Counted from the first letter of the stretch, positions 11,257 to 23,004 are shown. The stretch is DNA of 24,019 nt from Poronia punctata (GCA_022579005.1 MU401839.1:1-24019); one strand, 5' to 3'. The notes: generated by a model from the letters alone, not told the origin. Numbers and translations: made by a program.

Positions 11257-13031
11257 TCACCTTTTCTTCTTCTTTGCTATATTCGTATTTGGTGTTGATT
11301 TGGGGCTGGCGTGGTCTGGATTTGCTTTGATGTGCCTGAAAAGCGCTGCTCTTGAGTCAAACTCGTCGCGACATGTGATGCACTAGAACACGGAGATGGG
11401 TGTATTAGCATCGGGAAGGAACGGAAAATATGGAGCGTGCGTTTGTGTGCACGTAGTCTGCTTACTAGGTGATTATGTTGCTGTGCAGCAGCTTGACGAG
11501 CAGCCTTCTTATTTCTTTTGGCCTTGGCCATACCTGGCTTCGGCGGATCTACCTCATCTTCGACAGCCATCCTGGATGCGTCGGCGGTCAATCCTTCCAT
11601 TTCTTGGCCCTCGGCATCGTAGGAGCGGCTCAACCCGCCAACTAGGCGTGTCTCTACAGCATCTCTGGAAGCGTACTCGTCATCTTCGCTACCCGGCTCT
11701 GAACTAGGCATCATAGAGACGGGTATGGCTTGATTGATATATGTGTGAAATGTGTCCTCGGGACGAGTATTATCAGACCCTGGCGACAACGGTCTCTCCG
11801 CTACGACATCGTCTCCAACCGCCGCGTCTGCTTCCACGATCCCCGAGGTGTCTGTGATTGGGGCGAGATCTGCCTCCGGAGCGAGGTGAAAGGTTGCGTT
11901 CTCCTCGCGCATCCGACGCTTGAGCTGATGGACAGCTTTCGAGTGCTTTTTACTCTTTTCATGGGCCTCATATTGCTTCTCGCTCTTAAAGGTCTTGTTG
12001 CACACCACACATTCAATCTGCTCCACTTCCGAACCGTCCTCGCTGTCGGAAAACTCGCTCAGGACGGCATCGTCACCACGGGATTGTGCCCATTGGGGAA
12101 CCGCGCTGGTATCGTCTATTTTTTCCTGATACGCAGCCCGCGACCTTGCGGCTTGGGCGGCAGCAGATTCACGGAGGATCTTCTGGCGTTCTGCCTGCGC
12201 TTGGTGCCTCGCGGCATAGCGAGGGTCGCGCTTCCGGGCCGATGTAACCATGGATCGTACGGCGTCGTTATACTCCCGTATAGCATCATCGCGTAGCTTC
12301 CTATTCTCTTTTTCCATGATGCGACGCACCCGCCGGTCGGGAGCATCGGATAACCTCCACTTGTCTTTCCACGAAAAGCCAAGTTGCGTGGAGAAACCAG
12401 ACCACCGGCTATAGAAGGCCTTAACCATGGCGATATCGTCGCTGGACTCGCCAAAAGATGGATATTCCACAGGAGCCGAGGATTCCTTGTCTGCAGCAGC
12501 ATATTCTCCTGCAGCTATGTTGTCAAATGCCTCTCGCAATATTGTGAAGAAACTGCTGGGTGAGTCGTCGAAAGGTACAGACTTAGTGAAGCGACCCATC
12601 AGGGCATAGATCTCGTCGGTCGTGGTCAGCCGTACATTGTGGTACTCGGGCGCGGCGTCGTAATCAGCCGGGTCGTAACCGCGCAGGATGGCCTCGCTAT
12701 GGGCATCATACCACGCACGCTCTTGAGGGTCAGACAGCACCTCATAAGCGGTTTGGACCTCGGCGAACTTTTGGGTAGAGTTTTCGACGTCACCGAAGTT
12801 GCGATCTGGATGCAATTCGAGCGCCCTCTTTCTGTAAGCCTTCTTGATTCTGCTCGTATAGGAGGTAGATGTTAGTTGATAGGTGGAAAAAGGCAACAGT
12901 AGGAGAGGTCAAGCGGCTAACTCCTCATCAGTAGCAGTGCGAGCAAGGCCAAGAAGTTGGTAGTAATCTGCCTTCTTAGGCAAATGGTCACTGGTGGCGC
13001 CACCCTGCGCGGACGACTGTTCGGCGCCCAT
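11257..13031 (-). CDS. JJJ1: JJJ1/DNAJC21-type J-domain protein with two C2H2 zinc fingers, 3 exons
   Basis: Spliced on the - strand: 13031-12922, 12849-11466, 11382-11257; 1620 bases, 539 residues plus stop. Yeast Jjj1 stimulates the Hsp70 Ssa and works with Rei1 to release Arx1/Alb1 from cytoplasmic pre-60S ribosomes; the same role is inferred here. J-domain about 22-88: ADYYQLLGL, EIKKAYRKRALELHPDRN with HPD at 50-52, then AYEVLSDPQERAWYD. After it comes the family-specific WKDKWRLSDAPDRRVRRIME at about 197-216 and a long charged helical, Ala/Arg/Glu-rich stretch to about 280. First zinc finger: C317, C320, H333, H339. An acidic low-complexity stretch about 290-310 precedes it. Second finger: C499, C502, H515, H522. 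The Lys-rich tail AKKKKR is typical. The start at 13031 completes helix I of the J-domain; the internal ATG-like frame at 12896 would lack it. Both genes of this island look intact. Confidence 0.93.
11383..11465 (-). other. J-protein gene intron 2 (83 bp, phase 0)
   Basis: On the - strand: donor GTAAGC, branch-like gctaat, acceptor ttctag. The next exon begins exactly with the first Cys of the second zinc finger (CITCRDEF). The intron has no in-frame stop, so an unspliced transcript would stay open to 11277 with a different C-terminus. Confidence 0.88.
12850..12921 (-). other. J-protein gene intron 1 (72 bp, phase 2)
   Basis: On the - strand: donor GTTAGC, branch-like actaac (+ positions about 12871-12876), acceptor gcag. 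Splicing gives TATDEE-IKKAYRK, the unbroken J-domain helix I/II junction. It interrupts the J-domain before HPD. Confidence 0.9.
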
Positions 13032-13200
13032 TATAGCTTGTTGTACATAAAGATATAAGCTTTCATGTCTAGTGTCTCGTGTTTATAAGTTGCTTGTCTA
13101 CTGTTTTCAGGCCTAACTTGATAAGAGGTATCCTTTTACCTTGGTTAAAAATGTAGATTTTTAGGTCTTTGATCTAGTAACTATATATTCTTCTTATAGG
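13032..13200 (-). promoter_or_regulatory. Short upstream region of the J-protein gene
   Basis: Only about 170 bases of ordinary composition separate the start codon from the AT-rich arm. A TATAAA (- strand, + positions 13082-13087) lies about 50 bases before the start. A 5-codon upstream frame at 13048-13031 ends in TAA whose last A is the first base of the gene's ATG. The basal promoter must lie here or within the AT-rich DNA beyond. Confidence 0.45.
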
Positions 13201-13813
13201 GATAAGCTTTAAATAACTTTATTAAAGACGTTTATTATAATAATTTTAAGTTAAATATATATATAAATAATAATAGAACTTATTTAAAAATTAAATTAAA
13301 TAAAAGCTAAAGTAAATTTATTATAAATTTTATATATAAAAATATAAATTATTTATATTTTATAAATGTTAAAAAATATAATATTTAATGTTATTACTTT
13401 TATAATTATATAATTTATATAATTTATAAAGTTTATATTAAATTTTATTAATTTACTTATTAAAGTAAACTTTATAGTTTATTTTTTATAAACATTATAA
13501 ATATAAATATATACTAATATAAAAGAGATTATATTATAGCTATTTTTTTAACTTAAAGCTTTTTATAAAATATTACTATATAGCTTTTTATTATTTTATA
13601 TAATATAAGTTTAAATATATATTAAAATTACTTTAAATGTTTAAAATAAGATTTTAACTACTTTAAAAATTAAATTATTTACTAGCCTTTTATTTTTAAT
13701 CTTTATATTTATATATTACTATTTAACTCTTTAAATGTTTATTAAGGTTTTTAAACTTAATTAATATAATAATACTTTTAAAAAAGTTATATTTATATTA
13801 TGTTTAATAGTAA
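13201..13813. other. AT-rich non-coding stretch, target of copy B insertion
   Basis: Almost pure A/T with short homopolymers and no reading frame. It differs from the retrotransposon in having very few remaining agct/gcta motifs. No match to other parts of the window was seen. It is the left flank into which copy B inserted; 21194-21477 would be its continuation before insertion. Confidence 0.45.
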
Positions 13814-13818
13814 TATAG
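13814..13818. repeat. Target-site duplication of copy B, left
   Basis: tatag here equals tatag at 21189-21193, flanking the LTR ends directly. Five bases is the usual length for Ty3-type integration. Confidence 0.75.
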
Positions 13819-14041
13819 TATAAGGGTTTAAGCAATAAGGTAGTTATAAGGTAATGTTGCTAGCGATTTTAAGAACTAAGTATATTAAATAACTTTTGTT
13901 TAGTTAGCTAGGTAAGTAACCAGACTAGCTAAAAAAATTAAAAAAGGTATAACTAGCAAAGCCTTAGCTATTAGTTAGCATAGCTTTAGCTAATAAGTAG
14001 TTTGTGCGCAAATAGCTTTTTTAGCTAAGTGCCTTGTTATA
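13819..14041 (-). repeat. 3' LTR of copy B
   Basis: 223 bp, same length as its partner at 20966-21188 with no indel. I count 22 differences by eye, all transitions. The terminal TG is TA here. It is preceded by a purine-rich tract on the element strand. Confidence 0.88.
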
Positions 14042-14055
14042 CTGCCTTCCCTTTT
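14042..14055 (-). other. Polypurine tract of copy B
   Basis: aaaagggaaggcag on the - strand directly adjoins the 3' LTR start, where LTR elements prime plus-strand DNA. Unusually G-rich for this region, so it is largely unmutated. Confidence 0.65.
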
Positions 14056-16584
14056 AAGTTGCTAGTCCTTAGCAATTTTAGCATTTGTAGGTATATTTGC
14101 TAATTAAGCTTATTTTTAATTCTTTTAATTAAATTAATTTATTAGCTTTTATAAGCTATTTTTTTGTTAACTTATTAGCTTACACCTAGCCTTATACATT
14201 TTTTTTTATTTATAACCTTATTTTAGTATTTACTTTTTTTTTTAGCATTATTATTTTGTTAAGCTTTTTACTAAGCAACTGCTATTATGCTGCCTTTAAA
14301 GCTTTTTTATTTTAAGTTTATATATTAGCATACTTTTAATACTAATATAAGTTAGTTATTTTTAAACTGTTAAATTTTTAATTTTAATTATAATTTTGCT
14401 TAACTAAACAATAATAAGCTAAAAATTATAATAATGTTTAATAAAAAGCCTTGCTAGCACTATATTTTTAGTATATATTTAAATTTTTATATTTACTATT
14501 TTTGCTGCTTTAGCAACGTTAATTATGTTTTTTATAAAAAAAACTATTAAAGTTATTGCGCTATATGTTTGCTGCTTTTTTGCTTATTAGTTTGCTTAAA
14601 TATTTTTTTTTTTTTTAAATACCTCTTGCTTTAGTTAATATAGCTTAACAAATTATATAGTATACTACTTATTTTTACGCTAAAATAAAAAACGCCTAGC
14701 AAAACTATTAAGCTATTATTGCTAAAGCTAAAAATAAAAACAAAAATAAAAATGCAAGTATAAACGCTACCTTATTAAACAATATTTTTATTACTATAAG
14801 TTAATATATATTTTGCTTATTTAAAGCAAGCTTAGCTTTTTAGCATATAGTTATTTTTAAAAAAAAGCTAATTATACTAATTAAAAAAAAAACAACGCTA
14901 TACTGCTATTTATTAAAAATTAGTTACTATTTATTATTTATTAACTATTATAGTTGCTTTTTTTATTATTTATACCTTTGCTGCTTATTTATTAATATAT
15001 TTGCTAATATTTAGCAGTTTTATATTAGCAAAAAAAAGCTTTTATTTAATAACTTTAACAATATTATATGCAAAGCCTAGTTTTTTATTTTTTTTTAAAG
15101 TATTAAAATAGCCTTTTAAGCAATTTAAATGCTTATTTATACTAGTTACGCATACTTATTTTAAAAGCTGCTAATAAAAAGCTAAACTTTAAAAAAGCTT
15201 ATAAAAATAAAAGTATTAAAGCGTTTTTTAGTATTAGCAAAGCTTATTAAAAAAATTTTGCTTATAATATAGTTTTTATTACTATTATTAGCTTTATTTA
15301 TAATACTTATTAAACTGCATTGCTTATTTTTAGCTATAGCTATTTTAATAGCATAGTATATTATTTACTTTTTTAGCTACTTTTTAGCTTTTGCTTACTA
15401 ACCTTTTATTTAATAATAATGCTTTTTATATTAGTAGTTTAAAGTACGTTTTAAATTATAATAAGTTTATTAAAATATAAGTTTTTATTTTTTATAATAC
15501 TATAGCTTAGTTTTAGCTTACTTAGCAACAGCTTACTATTTTTTTATTAACTAAGTATATACTTTATAATTTAATATTTATTATATTAATTATAACTACT
15601 TTACTTATTATTTTATTTAATATAAACTTTTTTAACTTTTTTTTTATATTAGTTTAGTAAATAGCTTACGTTTACTAAATATTTAGCTAGCTTTTAAGTA
15701 TTATATTTTACTAGCTAGCTTTTTTATTTTACTAAGTATTTTTATTTACTTTAATTTTTTTAATACTAAATAATATTTTTTACTGCTTATTTTTTTTATT
15801 TATTTTTTAACTTAAATAGCGCTATTTTACTAGCATCTTTTAGCTAGTTTATTTATAGCTTAAGTAATAATATAAAAAATATATTATAAACTTAAAAATA
15901 AATCTTTAGCAACTAAATTTAGTACGCTTAAATTTTTACTTTTTTAATAACTTTAACTTAAATATATATAAAAGCTAGTTTTTTTTTATACTTAAACTTA
16001 AAATATGCTATTAATAGCTTTATTACATTATTTACTTAAAACTTTTTTAATATATAGTGCTTATTATAATGCTTTTATATTAACTTTATTGCTTATTTTT
16101 AGTGCTTATAAACTATATAGCATATAGCTTTTATTTACTATAGCTTTTTTTTTACTTTTTAAATATTAAATTAAAGCCGCTTTAGTATATACTTAATACT
16201 TTTTAAGTAGTATTTATATAATACTTTAAATAGTAAATAGCTTATAATAGCATATTAGCTATTATTATATATAAACTTAGTATTTGCTAATATTTTAACT
16301 TAGCTATTTAGCTTATTATTATAAAAAGTATAAAAATACTTTTTTAAAATTTAGTATACTTATTTTATTTAGCTATTAGTTTAAAAGTACTATATAGTAA
16401 ATAGCTGCTAACGTACTTTTTATACTTTATAAAACTTTTTTTAAAATTTGCTTATAATAAGTTTATTTTTATTACTTATAATCTTTTTTAAAAACTTATA
16501 CTAGCAGTTTACTTTATAGTATATAATTGCTATAAGCTTAGCAATATTAAGCGTTTTTTATATAAAAATAAATAATATTATTTT

Positions 16585-16622
16585 TATAAATTAGTTTATA
16601 ATAATTAAAATTATATTATAAA
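16585..16622 (-). pseudogene. Dead integrase core block (copy B)
   Basis: The - strand reads YNIILIIIN-stop-F, equivalent to 2499-2530 of copy A and to the YDAILVIVDRF block of Ty3-type integrases. Only this block was read confidently; the full domain should extend about 150-200 bases either side. Asp codons read as Asn. Confidence 0.65.
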
Positions 16623-18289
16623 TATTGCTATTTGCCTTTATATATAAAAGTAGTTTTATAATAAAATCTAAGCTAATTTTTTAAAAAAGCTATTTTAATA
16701 AAAGTAATAACTAAAGCTTTTTATAAAGCTTATACTTTAGCTTTTAAAATTTTTTATATTATATATAGCTAATAATATATTTTTAAATATTTTGCTTTAA
16801 GCTTTTTTAGTAAAACTTGCACTATAATAACTTAGCTATTTTATTTTTCCTTATATGTTTAGCTTTTAAGTTATTATAGTATTAATATATTAGTTGCTTT
16901 ACTAAAGCTTTTTAAGCTAAAATTACTAGCTATTTTTTAAAATATAATATATTTATATTATTAATATAATACTTTTTATATATTTTAACTTTATAGTATA
17001 TAATTTTTGCTAGCTTTATAAAAGTAAAGTTTTTAGCTTATAGTTTATAAACTATTTTATAAAACTACGTTAAAGCTGCTAATTTAAAAGCTGTTTTGCT
17101 TTAAGCTAATTTTTTAGCTTTAGCATATAAAACATATTAATTATAAACAATAGCCTTAGCTTTCTTTTTTTAAAAAGCAGTTTTTATACTTTTAATAGTA
17201 GCTTTTACTAAATAAGTTACTACTACTATTTATATAATATATAATATATAAGTTAAGCATATATATTAATACTTTTTACTTTTTTGCTTTTAAAAATTGT
17301 TTATAATTATATAGTAAAAGTTTAGCGCTTTATAAGCTTATAAGTTTATAATTTATGCTTTTATTATTAAATAAGCTAATAAGTATAAGTTTAATAAAGC
17401 TTTTTAAGCTACTTTAGTAGTATAAGCTAATACTTTTTTTTTTTTTTTTTTTAAACAAGATTTTTATTAATAATTGCTATACTTACTATAATAGCTTGCT
17501 AATTAATTAAAGCTTTTTTTTTAGCGTTAATATTATATTTTTATATTAAATCTTTTTAGCTATATAATTTAGCTTTTTTAATAGTTTATTTACTAGGTTT
17601 AATACGCTTAATTAGTATTTTATATTAAAATTAAACTATGCTAACTTATATACTTAGCAAGCAAGCTTTTTTTAAAAGTCCTGCGCTAGTAAGTTAACTA
17701 CGCTTTTTAAAGCTATATAATTTATTTATACTATAAAAGTTTTGTTTATTTTTTTAAAATATTGCTACTAGTACTTATAGCTTTTTATAATTGCTAAAAG
17801 CTTTTGCTAGCTTATTACTTATTTAGTTTTTGCGTTTATAAGCTTTTATAACTAATAAATAACTAATTTTTACATTTTTTTATATAGTTATAATAATATT
17901 TTTAATATTGCTTTTATTAACGTATTTATTTTTATTTTAATATTTAAATAGCTATTTTAGTAGCAAAAAATAGTTACTAATATAAAAGCTTTTTTTATAT
18001 TTTTAAATGCTTAGTTTACTTTTAAGGTTTATTTAAAAACGTAGCCTAGCAAGGTATAACCTTTTAAAATTATTATAATTAGCGCTATAACGTTTATATA
18101 TTTAGCTATAAACTTTTTATAAAAGTTTATAAACTTTAAAAATATTTATATATTATATACTAAAGTTAGTACTTTTTACTTTTAAATAGCAGCAACCTTT
18201 TAAAAATTTATTTTTATTTTTTTAGTTATAATAATAAACTTTAAAAACTTTATTTTAATTTTAAAAAACTTGCACTTTAACAGTTTTAT

Positions 18290-18730
18290 AAATAGTTAAT
18301 ACTTTGCTAAATGCTTATAAACTAACTAAAAGTACTTTTTATATTTTTTTTTATTTTTTAAAAAAACTATAATATTATTTAAATAAACTATATAAATATA
18401 ATCTACTAGCTTAGCTAATGCTTTATATATATAGGCCTAAAAAGTTATAAAAGCATTAGTTAGTTTAAAAAGCATAACTATATACTTAAAATGCTTATAT
18501 TTTGTTTAAAAAGCAATCTTTTACTTATTGCTATATTTAATTTAAATATAATAGTAAGCATTTTTAAAGTTTAGCTTTAAAAAAACCTTTGCTAACCTTA
18601 GCTTATTTATTACTTTTAATATAAAAGGTAAAAAATACCTATTTTTTATAGTTATTTTATTTAAGCTTTTATAATTAATATAAAGCTTTATAATTTTTTT
18701 TTTTTTTAATATAAATAAGATTAAGGCTTT
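18290..18730 (-). pseudogene. Dead Ty3-type reverse transcriptase (copy B)
   Basis: The - strand is the counterpart of 403-850. It reads LTNAFITF, then YIYKALAKLVDYIYIVYLNN and IIVF (family: LTNAPATFQ...VVYLDDIIVF), with the YLDD box at + positions 18366-18392 as YLNN. This copy keeps an Asp (codon gat in VDYI) that is Asn in copy A, so the two copies were mutated independently. Multiple stops. Confidence 0.82.
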
Positions 18731-19679
18731 TATATTTACTTTTAAGTGCTATATATAGCTTATTTAAAAGTTTTCTTTAAAGTACTTTTTAAGCACTTGC
18801 TATTAAGCCTTTATAGTAAAATAAATTAAGCTAAATAGTACCTATACCTTTTTTACTAGGTTTATTATATATTATACTTTTTTTAGCACTAATAACTTTT
18901 TTGCTAATAGCTTAAAGTATATATGCTAAAACACTTTAAAATATTTAAATAAATTAATTTTATTTTTAATATTAAGCTTATTATTAATTTTAAAAAATAA
19001 CAACTTTTTTTTAAAGCTAATATTTATACTTATTAAGTTAGCAACGTACGCTGCCTAATTGCTAACTATATTTTTAGCAAACTTTTTAAAATCTATTTTT
19101 TAATATTTACTATAAAACTATTAAGTAAAAGCTATATTTAATAATATACTTAACTAACTTATTTCTAGCTATAACATTAAAAGCTTTAGTACTTTTTATT
19201 TTTTATATATTATATAAAATATTTATTTAAAAGTTTACTTAATTTTTTAAACGTTAACTATTTAAAAATTAGCTATATAAGCTACTTAGCACCTTATTAG
19301 CTTTTTATTTAATCTTATTAATAAAAGCAATAAAATGTCTACTTTTTATAAGTATTTTTTTTTAAAGTTTTTATATACAATATTAACTTAAGCTTTTATA
19401 TTTATATTTATAATAACTTTTTTTAGCTTTTACTTATTGCTTAAAAAAATTATAGCTACTACTTAAAACAGCTTTATAGTACTAAACGCCTTATAAAACT
19501 TTATTAAAGTAAATTAAATATATTAATTTACTTTAGCTTAGCTTTTAACTTTTTATTTTTAAAGTTTAACTAAGCTACTTAAACGTTTTATACTTTATTT
19601 TTAAGCTATTTTAATAGTTTTTGCTTAACTTTGCTTAATTAGCAATTTAACGCTAATTGCTTATTTTTTAAGTAATACT

Positions 19680-19730
19680 TAGCTATATAGCTTTTTTTAC
19701 TATAGCAGTAGTACTTTATAAAGCTATTAC
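19680..19730 (-). pseudogene. Gag CCHC zinc-knuckle remnant (copy B)
   Basis: The - strand reads KYYCYSKKSYIAKYY, matching position by position the copy C block at 22957-23004. Cys codons appear as Tyr (TGY to TAY) and His as Tyr (CAY to TAY). The spacing fits C-x2-C-x4-H-x4-C, located between LTR and RT as expected for gag. Confidence 0.65.
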
Positions 19731-20965
19731 TAGTACGTACTAATTTATTTTAGTTTTAATTTATTTATTGCTTTAATAAGTTATTAGTTTTTTTTTTAAA
19801 CTGCTTAAGTGCTTTTAAGTTATTTACTAACTTTTTTTGCTTTAGCAAGCGTTTAGCATATTTTTACTTTTATAGCAACTTATACTTTTTGCTAGCATAA
19901 TATTAAGTACTTTATTATTTTTTAGCTTTTTAATATATTATAACTGTATTATTAAGCAATATATGCTACTTTACTAAAATCTTTTTTAGTTTTTTTTAAA
20001 GTTTATACTAATAATTAAAAGCTAGTTAGCTATTATTTTTTAATAATATAGCGCTTTTAAGCTTTTATATTAATACTTGCTAATAAAAAAAAAAATTTTT
20101 TAAGTTTTTATTTTTTTATTGCTAAAGCTTATATAACTACTTTTAAAAAGTTTGCTTAAACAGCTTTAAGTTAACGTTTTTTTGCTAAATAAACTTTTAA
20201 AAGTTATTAAAAGTAGCTTTATTTTTTAAATTATTATAATCTAATATATTTTAATAAAAACGCTAATTTATTTAAATATTAAACTTAACTTACGTTAAGG
20301 CCTATATAATTTATATTAAATCTTTATAGCTAAGCTTTTGCTAATTGCCCTCTTTTATAGCTATAATTTAGTTTTTAATTTTTATAATAATAGCATTTTG
20401 CTTTAGCTGCTTATAGTTATATATAAAAGCTTTAACGTTATTTTTACGTTATAGCTTTCTTTGCTTAGTAAATAGCTAAAGCAACTATAAGTTTTAGTTT
20501 ATTATATTAATAATCTAGTTTAAAAGATTATTTTCTTAGCCTTTTAAACTTTTATAAAAACTATTATAATAAAAGCTTTTATTAAATAAGCTACTGCATA
20601 ACAATAGCTTAAAATAAAAAAAATAGCCTTTATTTTTTTAATTTTTTTAAAAGTTACTAGCTATTAGCTAATTATTTATTTTAATAAGTAATATATTTTA
20701 TTTTAAGTTTTTTAGTTTACTATTAAATTTTTTGCTTTTTTTATTACATTTATTATTACCTTTTTATTTTTAATTATTTATAAATTTAGCTTAATTATTA
20801 GCTAGTTCTTTTAATCTCTATTGCTTATTTTTAGTATTAGGTTTATTAAGCTTGTTTATATTATTGCTAGTTATTTGCTTAGCAGTTGCAAACTATACTT
20901 AGTTTTTAGTTTAAATCCTTTTACTAAACATTATATTATAACTTAAAAATATAAAAATAAAAAAG

Positions 20966-21188
20966 TATAAAGGTTTAAGTAATAAAGTAGTTATAAAGTA
21001 ATATTGCTAGCAATTTTAAAAACTAAATATATTAAATAACTTTTATTTAGTTAGCTAAGTAAGTAACCAAACTAGCTAAAAGGATTAAAAAAAATATAAC
21101 TAGCAAAGCCTTAGCTATTAGTTAGCGTAGCTTTAGCTAATAAGTAGTCTATGCGCAAATAGCTTCCTTAGCTAAGTGCCCTGTTACA
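20966..21188 (-). repeat. 5' LTR of copy B
   Basis: 223 bp; starts TGTAACAGGGCAC on the - strand and ends aaacctttata. The TG start is retained. The promoter of the element would be here, but no TATA can be told apart in such AT-rich sequence. Confidence 0.88.
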
Positions 21189-21193
21189 TATAG
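21189..21193. repeat. Target-site duplication of copy B, right
   Basis: tatag, identical to 13814-13818 and directly adjoining the 5' LTR. Confidence 0.75.
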
Positions 21194-21477
21194 CTATTAA
21201 GTTTAAAGTATATATCTTGCTTTATTTATATATATTTATTAAATACTACGCTTTAATTTATATAATTAATTAAAAAAATGCTTAATAATTTAAAACCTAA
21301 TATATTATAGCTTTATATAACTATATATATTTAATAATAGTTTTAGGCTTTTAAAAGCTATTTAGCTATTATAGCTAAAATAAAAGCTATTATAATAATA
21401 AAGATTATAGTTATAAATACTATAATTATTACTTTATTATAAATATAAATATAAATATTAAAATATTATTTAAAGCT
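21194..21477. other. AT-rich spacer between copies B and C
   Basis: About 284 bases without coding signal, separating the 5' LTRs of two divergently oriented elements. It contains repeated tataaata-type runs near 21430-21470 and tagctattatagctaaaataaaagc-like short inverted motifs around 21360-21390. Origin unknown. Confidence 0.4.
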
Positions 21478-21712
21478 TATAATCAAGCACTTAGCTAAAA
21501 AACCTATTTGCTAAACTATTTGCATATAAACTACTTATTAGCTAAAGCTATGCTAACTAATAGCTAAAGCTTTGCTAGTTATACTTTTTTTAATTTTTTT
21601 AGCTAGTTTAGTTACTTACTTAGCTAATTAAATAAAAGTTATTTAATATATTTAGTTTTTAAAATTATTAGCAACATTACTTTATAACTACTTTATTACT
21701 TTAATTTTTTTA
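21478..21712 (+). repeat. 5' LTR of copy C
   Basis: About 235 bp, aligned to the copy B LTR in inverse orientation. TG start is TA. It carries an extra stretch of about 12 bases after 21500 where ctatttgc occurs twice, accounting for its greater length. Boundaries good to a few bases. Confidence 0.78.
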
Positions 21713-22956
21713 TTTTTTATTTTTATAGTTTTAAGTTATAATGTAATATTTAGTAAAAGGATTTAAATTAAAAAGTAAGCATAGTTTATAACTATTAAGC
21801 AAATAATTAGCAATAATATAAACAAGCTTAATAAACTTAATACTAAAAATAAGCAATAAAAACTAAAAAAACTAGCTAATAGCTAAGCTAAATTTATAAA
21901 TAGCTAAAAATAAAAAGGTAACAATAAACGTAATAAAAAAAGTAAAAAACTAAAAAGTAAACTAAAAAACTTAAAATAAAATATATTACTTATTAAAATA
22001 AATAATTAGCTAATAGCTAGCAACTTTTAAAAAGGTTAAAAAAGTAAAAGCTATTTTTTTTACTTTAAGCTACTATTATATAATAATTTATTTAATAAAA
22101 GCTTTTATTATAATAATTTTTATAAAAGTTTAAAAGGCTAAAAAAATAATTTTTTAAATTAAATTATTAATATAATAAATTAAAACTTATAATTATTTTA
22201 GCTACTTGCTAAAAAAAAAAACCTTAATATAAAAATAATATAAAAGCTTTTATATATAATTATAAGCAGCTAAAGTAAAAAGCTATTGCTATAAAAATTA
22301 AAAACTAGATTATAGTTATAAAAAAAAGCAATTAGTAAAAGCTTAGTTATAAAGATTTAATATAAATTATTTAAGCTTTAATATAAGCTAAGTTTAAAAT
22401 TTAAATAAATTAGCATGCTTATTAAAATATGCTAAACTATAATAATTTTAAAAAAAGCTACTTTTAAAAACTTTTAAAAGTTTATTTAGTAAGAAAACAT
22501 TAACTTAAAGCTATTTAAGCAAACTTTTTAAAAATAGCTATATAAAATAAAATAGTAAAAAAGTAAAAACTAAAAAAATTTTTTTTTTTATTAATAAGTA
22601 CTAGTATAAAAGCTTAAAAGCGCTATATTGCTAAAAAATAATAGCTAATTAGCTTTTAACTATTAATATAAACTTTAAAAAAAATTAAAAAAAGTTTTAA
22701 TAAAGTAGTATATATTGCTTAATAATATAGTAATAATATATTAAAAAGCTAAAAAATAATAAAGCACTTAGTACTATGCTAGTAAAAAATATTAACTATT
22801 ATATAAGCAAAAATATGCTAAACGCTTACTAAAGTAAAAAAAGTTAGTAAATAATTTAAAAGCGCTTAAATAGTTTAAAAAAAAACTAATAACTTATTTA
22901 AGCAATAAATAAATTAAAATTAAAGCAAATTAGTATATATTAGTAATAGCTTTATA

Positions 22957-23004
22957 AAGTGTTATTATTATAGTAAAAAAAACTATATAGCTAAGTATTG
23001 CTTA
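22957..23004 (+). pseudogene. Gag CCHC zinc-knuckle remnant (copy C)
   Basis: Reads KCYYYSKKNYIAKYC: a C-x2-C-x4-H-x4-C knuckle in which the second Cys and the His have become Tyr by single C-to-T or G-to-A changes. The first and last Cys remain. Together with copy B this places gag about 1.5 kb after the LTR start. Confidence 0.7.

Larger units (their letters stand above)
13819..21188 (-). mobile_element. Full-length Ty3-type LTR retrotransposon copy B, RIP-mutated
   Basis: 7370 bp with 223-bp LTRs at 13819-14041 (3') and 20966-21188 (5'), element on the - strand, bounded by the 5-bp duplication tatag. The 5' LTR starts TGTAACAGGG and the LTRs end CC-TTATA (from TTACA), a short inverted TG/CA terminus. 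From the 5' end: gag CCHC remnant near 19690, reverse transcriptase about 18730-18290, integrase core about 16585-16622, polypurine tract 14042-14055. Spacing from LTR start to RT (2458) equals that of copy C (2463). The + strand is T-rich throughout. No open reading frame of useful length remains. A tRNA primer site after the 5' LTR is not recognisable. Confidence 0.9.

Noticed and set aside
11730..12296. 188-codon + strand reading frame inside the J-protein region
   Set aside because: Shadow of the - strand J-protein exon; no recognisable domain, while the opposite strand encodes a conserved protein.
17429..17453. Long T run as a possible poly(A) tail of a retroposed element
   Set aside because: It lies inside copy B, no target duplication surrounds it, and homopolymers are common here.
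20966..21712. Terminal inverted repeats of a DNA transposon with a 0.75-kb body
   Set aside because: The inverted pair are the 5' LTRs of two divergent elements; each has its own RT-bearing interior, and copy B has a direct LTR partner at 13819.
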